Shown: in pieces, positions 1 through 6,524 of the stretch
Numbering within the stretch: the stretch's first letter is position 1
Layout: the number at the start of each line of letters is the position of its first letter
Source: an uncultured Legionella sp.
Lineage (GTDB): Bacteria; Pseudomonadota; Gammaproteobacteria; Legionellales; Legionellaceae
Length of the DNA: 25,430 nt
Reading direction: 5' to 3'
Assembly: GCA_903885895.1 (NCBI GenBank)
Contig: CAISKC010000544.1
Location: forward strand, 1 to 25,430
The notes under the pieces: model-generated
What the model was told of the DNA's origin: nothing
The model's database searches: none
What the model saw: only the letters and a program-made list of their open reading frames with translations
Made by a program: the position numbers and the translations under genes

Positions 1-1101
1 AACCCCAGCAAACCACGAGCTACTACGGGGGGAATGGCTATGTTTACTTTGATCTAGCAACTGTTGAAATTCCTCAAGTAATTCTTTTTGTTTCTTATCT
101 AATTCTACCGGTGTTTCAACAATCACCTTACACAACAAATCCCCTTTACTATGAGTGCGCGCTGAGTTAATCCCTTTCCCTCGTAAGCGAAATGATTTCC
201 CAGTTTGCGTTTCAGGAGGAATTTTCAAAGTAACGCGGCCTTCCAACGTAGGAACTTCAATTTGCCCACCTAACGCTGCAATGACAAAGTCTATTGGCAC
301 TTCACACAATAAATCGCGGTCTTGTCGTTCGAAGATAGCGTGCTGTTTGATCGCAATCTGAACATACAAATCTCCAGCTGCACCACCATGCACACCCGCT
401 TCTCCTTCACCATTTAAGCGTACACGATCATTAGAATCAATTCCAGCAGGAATTTTAACCGTTAAATTTTTCTGTTCGCGCACACGTCCATTACCATGGC
501 AATCACCACAAGCCTCCGTCACAACCTTACCCATACCTTGGCAGCTCGGGCAAGTTTGTTGAATAGAAAAAAATCCTTGTTGCATCCGGACTTGTCCTAC
601 TCCATTACAGGTTTCACAAGATTTCGGCTTACTTCCTTTTTTGGCTCCAGACGCATCACACGTTTTACATCCCACGTGCCGTGGCACGGTAATTTCAATT
701 TGTTTGCCTTGCGCTGCTTCTTCAAGCGTCAGCTGTATGGTCATTTGCAGATCGGCACCGCGTTGGGACCGTGATTGCCGCCCACCCCCATGCCCCTGAG
801 AAAATATATTCTCAAATATATCCCCAAACACATCACCAAAACCACCAGAAAAACCACCAAAACCGCCAGCACCCCCGCCCTCAACACCAGCATGACCAAA
901 TTGGTCATAAGCAGCTCTTTTTTGAGTGTCGGATAATATAGCATACGCTTTTTGGACTTCTTTAAACTGTTCTTCCGCATCCTTATCATCTGGATTCCGA
1001 TCTGGATGCAGCTTCATCGCCATTTTACGATAAGCTTTTTTTATGTCAGCTTCCGATGCATCTCGGCTAACACCTAATAATTCATAATAATCATGCTGCA
1101 T
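1..1101 (-). CDS. dnaJ: Chaperone DnaJ (Hsp40), 3' end cut by window edge
   Basis: Co-chaperone that delivers unfolded proteins to DnaK and stimulates its ATPase in the cytoplasm. The frame gives 367 residues and is still open at base 1; the family is about 375-380 long, so only the last ten or so are missing. The N-terminal J domain (about 4-70) has the HPD tripeptide at 32-34. A Gly/Phe-rich linker covers about 72-108. Four CxxCxGxG-type zinc repeats lie at about 145-205, and the first has a serine in place of one glycine (CDASG). C-terminal substrate-binding domains follow. The start ATG (1101-1099) begins MQHDYYELLG, as expected for the family, with a modest GTGAG upstream. It lies downstream of dnaK on the same strand but beyond a strong terminator, so it may need readthrough or its own promoter. 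Confidence 0.97.
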   Translation of the reverse strand, partial: MQHDYYELLGVSRDASEADIKKAYRKMAMKLHPDRNPDDKDAEEQFKEVQKAYAILSDTQKRAAYDQFGHAGVEGGGAGGFGGFSGGFGDVFGDIFENIFSQGHGGGRQSRSQRGADLQMTIQLTLEEAAQGKQIEITVPRHVGCKTCDASGAKKGSKPKSCETCNGVGQVRMQQGFFSIQQTCPSCQGMGKVVTEACGDCHGNGRVREQKNLTVKIPAGIDSNDRVRLNGEGEAGVHGGAAGDLYVQIAIKQHAIFERQDRDLLCEVPIDFVIAALGGQIEVPTLEGRVTLKIPPETQTGKSFRLRGKGINSARTHSKGDLLCKVIVETPVELDKKQKELLEEFQQLLDQSKHSHSPRSSSWFAGV

Positions 1102-1134
1102 ATCGTACTCACTATTCAGGTATTTCTCGCGCAA

Positions 1135-1163
1135 AGTATACCTATTCACTACAATTCATGCCA
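1135..1163 (-). promoter_or_regulatory. Candidate weak promoter for dnaJ
   Basis: On the minus strand, TATACT (1140-1135) stands 34 bases before the dnaJ start. The hexamer 17 bases upstream (TGGCAT, 1163-1158) is a poor match to TTGACA. It falls between the dnaK terminator and dnaJ, where an independent promoter would be needed. Support is mostly positional. Confidence 0.25.
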
Positions 1164-1166
1164 CCC

Positions 1167-1219
1167 AAAAAAACGCCAGCCGCCGTATCGGATTCACTCC
1201 GAGACGGCGGCTGGCGTTT
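1167..1219 (-). terminator. Intrinsic terminator after dnaK
   Basis: A 16-base arm (1171-1186) pairs perfectly with 1204-1219. Inside it a further 5-bp stem (TCGGA/TCCGA) closes a five-base loop, with one mismatch between the two stems. Read on the minus strand, the GC-rich hairpin ends in seven Ts (1173-1167), the classic Rho-independent layout. It starts 45 bases past the dnaK stop and ends 66 bases before dnaJ. On the plus strand the T-run is broken, so it should act mainly on the dnaK transcript. Confidence 0.88.
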
Positions 1220-1263
1220 CTTTGAAAGTGACTACACAGGAACGTGTACGTTCCATCGGGCCA

Positions 1264-3207
1264 TTAGCTTTTGTCACCTTCCTTCGGCGGTACTTCTTCG
1301 AAGTCCGCATCTACAACACCAGCATCGCTCTGAGGAGGCTCTGTAGCTTCTGGTGACGCGGCTGGATCAGACGATTCTGCTGCAGCTGCCTTCTTAGCAT
1401 AGACGCGTTCCGTCATTTTGGCTGAAGCATTTGTTAAAGCTGTTAATTTATCTTCAATTTGTGCTTTTTCATTGGACTTCAATGCTTCTTTCAACTCTGA
1501 AATAGCCGTTTCGATTGCATGCTTCTCATCGTCCGTTATTTCACCTTCCAGATCTTTCAATCCTTTTTCAGTACTATGCATCAAACCATCTGCATGGTTA
1601 CGCACTTCAACCAAGGCTTTAAAGTTTTTGTCTTCATCTGCATGCGCTGCAGCATCTTTTACCATGGCAGATACTTCCTCATCACTCAAACCACTAGAAG
1701 CTTTGATGACAATAGATTGTGCCTTACCGGTTGCTTTATCCTTAGCAGATACATTCAAAATACCGTTGGCATCAATGTCTAAGGTGACTTCAATTTGTGG
1801 TACACCACGTGGTGAAGGAGGAATATTCGCTAAATCAAATCGTCCTAATGATTTATTAGCAGAAGCCTGCTCACGCTCTCCTTGGAGCACATGGACCGTC
1901 ACAGCAGTTTGATTATCGTCTGCAGTAGAAAACACCTGATTCGCTTTGGTTGGAATAGTGGTGTTTTTCTCAATCAGTTTCGTCATCACGCCACCCAGCG
2001 TTTCGATACCCAACGATAACGGGGTCACATCGAGCAACAGAATGTCTTTCACTTCGCCAGACAATACAGCAGCTTGAATCGCCGCACCCACTGCAACCGC
2101 TTCATCAGGATTCACATCTTTACGTGGTTCTTTGCCAAAAAAGTCTTCTACCGTTTTTTGGACCATCGGCATACGTGTTTGTCCACCGACCAAAATAACT
2201 TCATTAATCTGTGCAACAGTCAGACCCGCATCTTTCAATGCCATTTTCAAAGGAGGAAGCGTGCGTTCTACCAATTTTTCTACCAACGATTCCAATTTAG
2301 CTCGTGTCAGTTTGATATTCATATGCTTAGGACCAGACGCATCTGCTGAAACAAAAGGTAGATTCACGTCAGTTTGCTGCGCAGAGGACAATTCAATTTT
2401 CGCTTTTTCTGCCGCTTCTTTTAAGCGTTGCACTGCTAATGGATCATTATGTAAATCGATCCCCGTATCTTTTTTAAATTCTGCCACCAGATATGCAATC
2501 AACGCTATATCAAAATCTTCTCCACCTAAGAACGTATCACCGTTCGTAGCAAGTACTTCAAATTGGTGCTCGCCATCTACTTCAGCAATTTCAATAATTG
2601 AAATATCAAAAGTACCACCCCCTAAGTCATAAACAGCGATAACGGAATCACCACGGTTCTTATCCATACCATACGCCAACGCAGCAGCAGTAGGCTCGTT
2701 AATAATCCGCTTCACTTCAAGACCAGCAATACGCCCAGCATCTTTGGTAGCTTGACGTTGTGAGTCGTTGAAATACGCAGGAACTGTGATGACCGCTTCT
2801 GTCACTGGTTTACCCAAATAGTCTTCCGCAGTCTGTTTCATTTTACGTAACACTTCAGCAGAAATTTGAGGAGGTGCTTTATTTTCATTTCTCACACAAA
2901 CCCAAGCGTCGCCATTATCAGCTTTGACAATTTTATACGGCACCATTTTAATATCTTTTTGAACAATAGGATCTGAAAAATTACGTCCTATCAAACGTTT
3001 GATAGCATATAATGTGTTGGTAGGATTAGTAACCGCTTGACGTTTTGCAGCAAGCCCTACTAAAACTTCACTATCATTGGTATACGCAACAATAGAAGGC
3101 GTCGTGCGTTGCCCTTCATTATTTTCTAATACTCTAGGTTGGCCGCCTTCCATAACTGCAACACATGAATTCGTTGTCCCTAAATCAATACCAATAATAA
3201 CACCCAT
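1264..3207 (-). CDS. dnaK: Molecular chaperone DnaK (Hsp70)
   Basis: ATP-dependent cytoplasmic chaperone working with DnaJ and GrpE. It has 647 residues, a normal family length. The N-terminal ATPase domain begins with GIDLGTTNSCVAV (residues 6-18), has the second phosphate loop VYDLGGGTFD near 190-205, and a VILVGGQTRMP motif near 340. The substrate-binding domain with the DVTPLSLGIETLGG signature follows near 390-405, then a helical lid and an acidic tail ending EEVPPKEGDKS. The start ATG (3207-3205) has GGAG eight bases upstream. A sigma-32 promoter lies 43-70 bases upstream and a strong terminator follows the stop. Confidence 0.99.
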   Translation of the reverse strand: MGVIIGIDLGTTNSCVAVMEGGQPRVLENNEGQRTTPSIVAYTNDSEVLVGLAAKRQAVTNPTNTLYAIKRLIGRNFSDPIVQKDIKMVPYKIVKADNGDAWVCVRNENKAPPQISAEVLRKMKQTAEDYLGKPVTEAVITVPAYFNDSQRQATKDAGRIAGLEVKRIINEPTAAALAYGMDKNRGDSVIAVYDLGGGTFDISIIEIAEVDGEHQFEVLATNGDTFLGGEDFDIALIAYLVAEFKKDTGIDLHNDPLAVQRLKEAAEKAKIELSSAQQTDVNLPFVSADASGPKHMNIKLTRAKLESLVEKLVERTLPPLKMALKDAGLTVAQINEVILVGGQTRMPMVQKTVEDFFGKEPRKDVNPDEAVAVGAAIQAAVLSGEVKDILLLDVTPLSLGIETLGGVMTKLIEKNTTIPTKANQVFSTADDNQTAVTVHVLQGEREQASANKSLGRFDLANIPPSPRGVPQIEVTLDIDANGILNVSAKDKATGKAQSIVIKASSGLSDEEVSAMVKDAAAHADEDKNFKALVEVRNHADGLMHSTEKGLKDLEGEITDDEKHAIETAISELKEALKSNEKAQIEDKLTALTNASAKMTERVYAKKAAAAESSDPAASPEATEPPQSDAGVVDADFEEVPPKEGDKS

Positions 3208-3249
3208 TTTTCACTCCAAATTAGTAACTGTCATTTCTCTATAAATCGA

Positions 3250-3277
3250 ATATGGGGGAAGATCTGCATTTTTCAAG
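3250..3277 (-). promoter_or_regulatory. Sigma-32 heat-shock promoter of dnaK
   Basis: On the minus strand CTTGAA (3277-3272) is followed after 14 bases by CCCCATAT (3257-3250). This matches the sigma-32 (RpoH) consensus CTTGAAA / CCCCATnT in both boxes. It ends 42 bases before the dnaK start. Heat-shock control of dnaK is well established in gammaproteobacteria; its use here is inferred from the match. Confidence 0.9.
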
Positions 3278-3329
3278 GGGTAAACAAAAAAATCTTTGTG
3301 TGAGCCACGAATAAATGCGTTAGCAACTT

Positions 3330-3398
3330 GTCATCCAGGAGCGCTATGATGTGGCACATTACCACTGCCAAGAGATCCTTCGCTACGTTCTGGATGAC
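3330..3398. repeat. Palindromic element between grpE and dnaK
   Basis: Nine-base ends GTCATCCAG (3330-3338) and CTGGATGAC (3390-3398) are perfect inverted repeats, and pairing continues imperfectly inward (GCG on both arms with a bulge). An inner stem TGGCA (3352-3356)/TGCCA (3366-3370) sits in the centre. On the minus strand the element begins GTCATCCAGAACGTAGCGAA and continues GGATCT, which strongly resembles short dispersed palindromes of the GTCATCC-TGAGCG-AGCGAAGGATCT type seen in many bacterial genomes. Only one copy is in this window, so dispersal is not shown. It stands between the grpE stop and the dnaK promoter and might also act as a terminator or processing site. Confidence 0.6.
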
Positions 3399-3410
3399 GC
3401 GTAACAGAAC

Positions 3411-4019
3411 CTACTTTGCAACAATCACACGCGCTGGGCGAATCACCCGATCATTCAATTTGTAACCTTTTTGAAACACCATCACCACTGTAGAGGATGG
3501 TGCGTCTGATTCTTGCATGGACATCGCTTCTTGTTCTTGTGGATTAAATGGCTCGCCCACTGGATCCAATTGCTCGATTTTGAATTTGCCTATCACCGAC
3601 AAAAAAAGCTTCATCGTCAACGACAGACCATCAGACATGATTTGATCAGCGTGCTCGTCCACCAGTTGAAGTGCTTGCTCTAAACTATCGATGATTGGGA
3701 TCAACTCTTTCGCAAACCGCTCTAAACTATACAGATGAGCTTGCGCCACATCTCGTTCCGCTCGTCGTCTCACATTTTCTAATTCAGCCATAGCGCGCGT
3801 TGCTTGATCCCAATATTGATGCGCTCTTTGTTCCGTTTCCGTCAATTTCAACTCTAAGTCTTCGTATGCGGGATGAGCCAACTCAGCAGCAACACCCTCA
3901 GCGCTCCCACCAGTACTCCCATCCTCATCGTCTTCCTCTGGTAGATTCAATGGCTCATCATCCAAATGAGCATGTTCGTCTTTAAAGGTTTTCCAATCTT
4001 TTTTTGATTTATCACTCAT
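3411..4019 (-). CDS. grpE: Nucleotide exchange factor GrpE
   Basis: Releases ADP from DnaK to reset the chaperone cycle. It has 202 residues from the chosen start MSDKSKKDWK. An acidic N-terminal tail (to about 50) leads into a long coiled-coil helix with ARAMAELENVRRRAERD, then a four-helix and beta domain ending in the typical hydrophobic RVIRPARVIVAK. An in-frame ATG 63 bases upstream would add 21 residues unlike GrpE and would start inside the sigma-32 promoter region. The ATG at 4019 has GGAGTGG about nine bases before it and is preferred. dnaK follows after about 200 bases, so the chaperone genes are clustered but each has its own heat-shock promoter. Confidence 0.96.
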   Translation of the reverse strand: MSDKSKKDWKTFKDEHAHLDDEPLNLPEEDDEDGSTGGSAEGVAAELAHPAYEDLELKLTETEQRAHQYWDQATRAMAELENVRRRAERDVAQAHLYSLERFAKELIPIIDSLEQALQLVDEHADQIMSDGLSLTMKLFLSVIGKFKIEQLDPVGEPFNPQEQEAMSMQESDAPSSTVVMVFQKGYKLNDRVIRPARVIVAK

Positions 4020-4048
4020 CAAACCACTCCAAATTTTATGTATATTAT

Positions 4049-4076
4049 ATATGGGGATAAAATAAAAATTCTCAAG
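4049..4076 (-). promoter_or_regulatory. Sigma-32 heat-shock promoter of grpE
   Basis: On the minus strand CTTGAG (4076-4071) is followed after 14 bases by CCCCATAT (4056-4049). Spacing and -10 box are identical to the dnaK promoter. It begins three bases after the yheT stop codon and ends 29 bases before the grpE start, which supports the downstream grpE start. Confidence 0.85.
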
Positions 4077-4078
4077 AC

Positions 4079-5050
4079 TCAACTAACCTGATTAGAAAAA
4101 AATTCTGCAATGCGATCATCCAACCAAAATTTGGGGTGTCCAGGTATCATGCCACTTACAAACCCAACATGCCCACCATGCTGACTTAATTCTAAAGAAA
4201 TACTTGAAGACAGTTCCGCAAGATTTGGCACCACCGCTGGTGTCATAAAAGGATCATCCAGCGCGTGTAAAACCAGAGTTGGAGTCGTAATACTTCGTAA
4301 ATAAGCTTTGCAACTGGATTCACGATAATAAGTATGCACATTATCAAACCCATTCAAATACGCAGTAATATCGTTATCAAACGTCCAAAAGCAATGACAA
4401 TTCTGCAATTTTCGCAACATATCCTCATTAGGATGCCTTTGCATTTTACGCAAAAAATGTTGGTGTAATTCATTTAATAAACGTTTTTGATATAGGCGAG
4501 AAAATCCTTGATTTAATCGATCTGCAACAGAACTCAATTGAAACGGTACTGACACAGCTACAGCAGCAGAGAGCAATTCCTGCGTACTATTTTCCCCTAA
4601 CCATTTCAATAAGATGTTGCCACCTAAAGAAAAGCCAACACCCATTTTTTTGGTATGAGGTTCTCGCACAGCCAAAGCATGTAAAAAATAATCCAAGTCA
4701 GCCGTATCACCAGCATGAAAGGCACGCAGCATACGATTAGGTTCAGAGCCCGCGCCACGCAATTGCATCACAACTGAACGCCAACCTAGCTGTTTATAAC
4801 GCACCATTTGAGCTTTGATATATTGAGAATTCCACGTTCCACCCAAACCATGCAATAAAACAACCAAAGGCGCATCATGGGTCAAACCACCGTCTAACCA
4901 AACTAAATCAACAAAATCACCATCCGGCAGCTCCAAGCGTTCAGCTCGAGTATAAGGGACCGTAATATTGCGTACCACCGCAGCATACATGGTCTGAGCA
5001 TGTGGGTTAGTTAACCACCAAGCTGGTTTGAACGCCGAGACCACAATCAT
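4079..5050 (-). CDS. yheT: YheT-type alpha/beta hydrolase
   Basis: A 323-residue cytoplasmic alpha/beta-hydrolase of the YheT/UPF0017 family; the natural substrate is not established. The family hallmark PAWWLTNPHAQT is at 9-20. The oxyanion region LLHGLGG is at 65-71, the nucleophile elbow GFSLGGN has Ser141, the acid is Asp265 or Asp266 in LDDPF, and the catalytic His is His294 in HGGHVGF. The start lies two bases past the hemE stop, and its Shine-Dalgarno GGGAGAG is inside the end of hemE. The two genes therefore form one transcript with probable translational coupling. Confidence 0.9.
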   Translation of the reverse strand: MIVVSAFKPAWWLTNPHAQTMYAAVVRNITVPYTRAERLELPDGDFVDLVWLDGGLTHDAPLVVLLHGLGGTWNSQYIKAQMVRYKQLGWRSVVMQLRGAGSEPNRMLRAFHAGDTADLDYFLHALAVREPHTKKMGVGFSLGGNILLKWLGENSTQELLSAAVAVSVPFQLSSVADRLNQGFSRLYQKRLLNELHQHFLRKMQRHPNEDMLRKLQNCHCFWTFDNDITAYLNGFDNVHTYYRESSCKAYLRSITTPTLVLHALDDPFMTPAVVPNLAELSSSISLELSQHGGHVGFVSGMIPGHPKFWLDDRIAEFFSNQVS

Positions 5051-5052
5051 AC

Positions 5053-6117
5053 CTACTCTCCCTGAGTATACTGAGGACTCAAATCATGGACAGCGTCCAC
5101 TAAGACCTGAACATGCTCTACTGGCACATCTGGCGTAATACCATGACCCAAATTAAACACCAACCCTGATCCCGATCCAAATTCGGCCAAAACTCGTTTG
5201 ACTTCTGCGCGAATACAAGCTGGGGAACTTAATAATACCGTTGGATCCAAATTACCTTGTAAAGCCAGTTTATCACCCACTTGCCGACGCGCAACACTTA
5301 GATCACAAGTCCAATCTAGACCAATTGCCTGACAACCTGTATTAGCCAAGGCTGATAACCATTGGCCACTCCCTTTGGTGTACAGAATAACGGGCACATC
5401 AGGATATTTTTTATTCAGCGCCTGTACGATTTCACCCATATAAGCCAAAGAAAACTGTTGGTAATGATGTGTGGTCACAATACCACCCCAGGTATCAAAC
5501 AACATCAGTACCGATGCACCCGCAGCGGCTTGTGCTGACAAATAATCAATCACTACCAATGTCAATTTTTGCAACAAGCAATGCACAGCCTGCGGATCAA
5601 GATACATCAGACTCAAAGCACGCTTAAATTCGCGACTACTTTCCCCTTCTATCATATAGCAAGCCAACGTCCATGGACTGCCAGCAAATCCAATCAAAGG
5701 AATGGTCGACGGTAATTCGCGACGAATCAAACGTACCGCATCGATCACATAAGCCAATTCGTCAGACGCTTTGGGGATGGGCAACGCTTCAATCGCAGCC
5801 AAATCACGCACCGGATATTTGAAACGAGGCCCCTCTCCTTCCTGCAATGAAAAACCCAACCCCATCGCATCGGGAATCGTCAGAATATCAGAAAATAAAA
5901 TAGCTGCATCCAAGGCAAAACGTTGCAAAGGTTGTAAAGTCACTTCACAAGCTAATTCTTTGGTCTTACATAAATTTAGAAAACTTCCCGCTCGTGCTCG
6001 AACCTCACGATACTCTGGCAAATAACGACCTGCTTGGCGCATCAACCAAATTGGCGTACGTGGCACAGACTGCCGACGCAACGCACGCAACAATAAACTT
6101 TCCGATAAATTAGACAT
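5053..6117 (-). CDS. hemE: Uroporphyrinogen decarboxylase
   Basis: Converts uroporphyrinogen III to coproporphyrinogen III in cytoplasmic haem synthesis by removing four acetate carboxyl groups. It has 354 residues, standard length. The first signature PIWLMRQAGRYLPEYR (22-37) contains the substrate-binding Arg27 and Arg31. The second, IGFAGSPWTLACYMIEGE, lies near 142-159. Asp77 in LFSDI matches the catalytic aspartate. The C-terminal FNLGHGITPDVPVEHV is typical. It is first in the hemE-yheT pair and is divergent from folB with only 32 bases between starts. Confidence 0.98.
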   Translation of the reverse strand: MSNLSESLLLRALRRQSVPRTPIWLMRQAGRYLPEYREVRARAGSFLNLCKTKELACEVTLQPLQRFALDAAILFSDILTIPDAMGLGFSLQEGEGPRFKYPVRDLAAIEALPIPKASDELAYVIDAVRLIRRELPSTIPLIGFAGSPWTLACYMIEGESSREFKRALSLMYLDPQAVHCLLQKLTLVVIDYLSAQAAAGASVLMLFDTWGGIVTTHHYQQFSLAYMGEIVQALNKKYPDVPVILYTKGSGQWLSALANTGCQAIGLDWTCDLSVARRQVGDKLALQGNLDPTVLLSSPACIRAEVKRVLAEFGSGSGLVFNLGHGITPDVPVEHVQVLVDAVHDLSPQYTQGE

Positions 6118-6149
6118 AAAACACTTTGCAAAAAGAAACGCAGTATATC

Positions 6150-6524
6150 ATGATCAACCCAGGCAAAAAACCTTGGAGCATTATCATCGATACTTTACGC
6201 ATTACAAGCCTCAAAGTCTCCACCAAAATTGGGGTCTATGCATGGGAACAACGTATCTTGCAGTCTCTTATTTTCGACCTGAGTATTCCCATTGATGTGA
6301 GCGGCTATCAGGACAATTTGGCCAATGCTTTAGACTATGCTGCAATTTGTCACAGCATCACTGAATTTGTCGCATCACGTTCATTTCAACTGTTAGAAAC
6401 TGCCGCAGAACAAGTACTCGCCATGCTACAAGAAAAATTCGCCATTCAACATATAACGCTGACTATCAGCAAACCTCTTGCCGTTAAAAATGCAGGGCCT
6501 ATACAAATCCATTTGGAACGCTAA
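6150..6524 (+). CDS. folB: Dihydroneopterin aldolase
   Basis: Acts in folate synthesis, cleaving 7,8-dihydroneopterin to 6-hydroxymethyl-dihydropterin and glycolaldehyde. From the ATG at 6150 it has 124 residues, near the family norm. Family features are the TKIGVYAWEQ strand with the conserved Glu, the LDYAAI segment, the LLETAAEQV helix carrying the active-site Glu, and the late strand ITLTISKP followed by a pterin-binding loop. A TTG eight codons upstream (6126) is possible but would leave only eight bases from the divergent hemE start. No strong Shine-Dalgarno is visible for either. Its TAA overlaps the stop of the convergent ATPase gene. Confidence 0.9.
   Translation: MINPGKKPWSIIIDTLRITSLKVSTKIGVYAWEQRILQSLIFDLSIPIDVSGYQDNLANALDYAAICHSITEFVASRSFQLLETAAEQVLAMLQEKFAIQHITLTISKPLAVKNAGPIQIHLER

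Noticed and set aside
1418..1912. Long open frame antisense to dnaK (also 2132-2632)
   Set aside because: Both lie fully opposite the highly conserved dnaK, have no recognisable domain and read as the complement of its codon pattern.
3411..4082. Longer grpE start at 4082
   Set aside because: Would begin within the end of yheT and the sigma-32 promoter and add 21 residues unlike GrpE; the ATG at 4019 has a good ribosome site.
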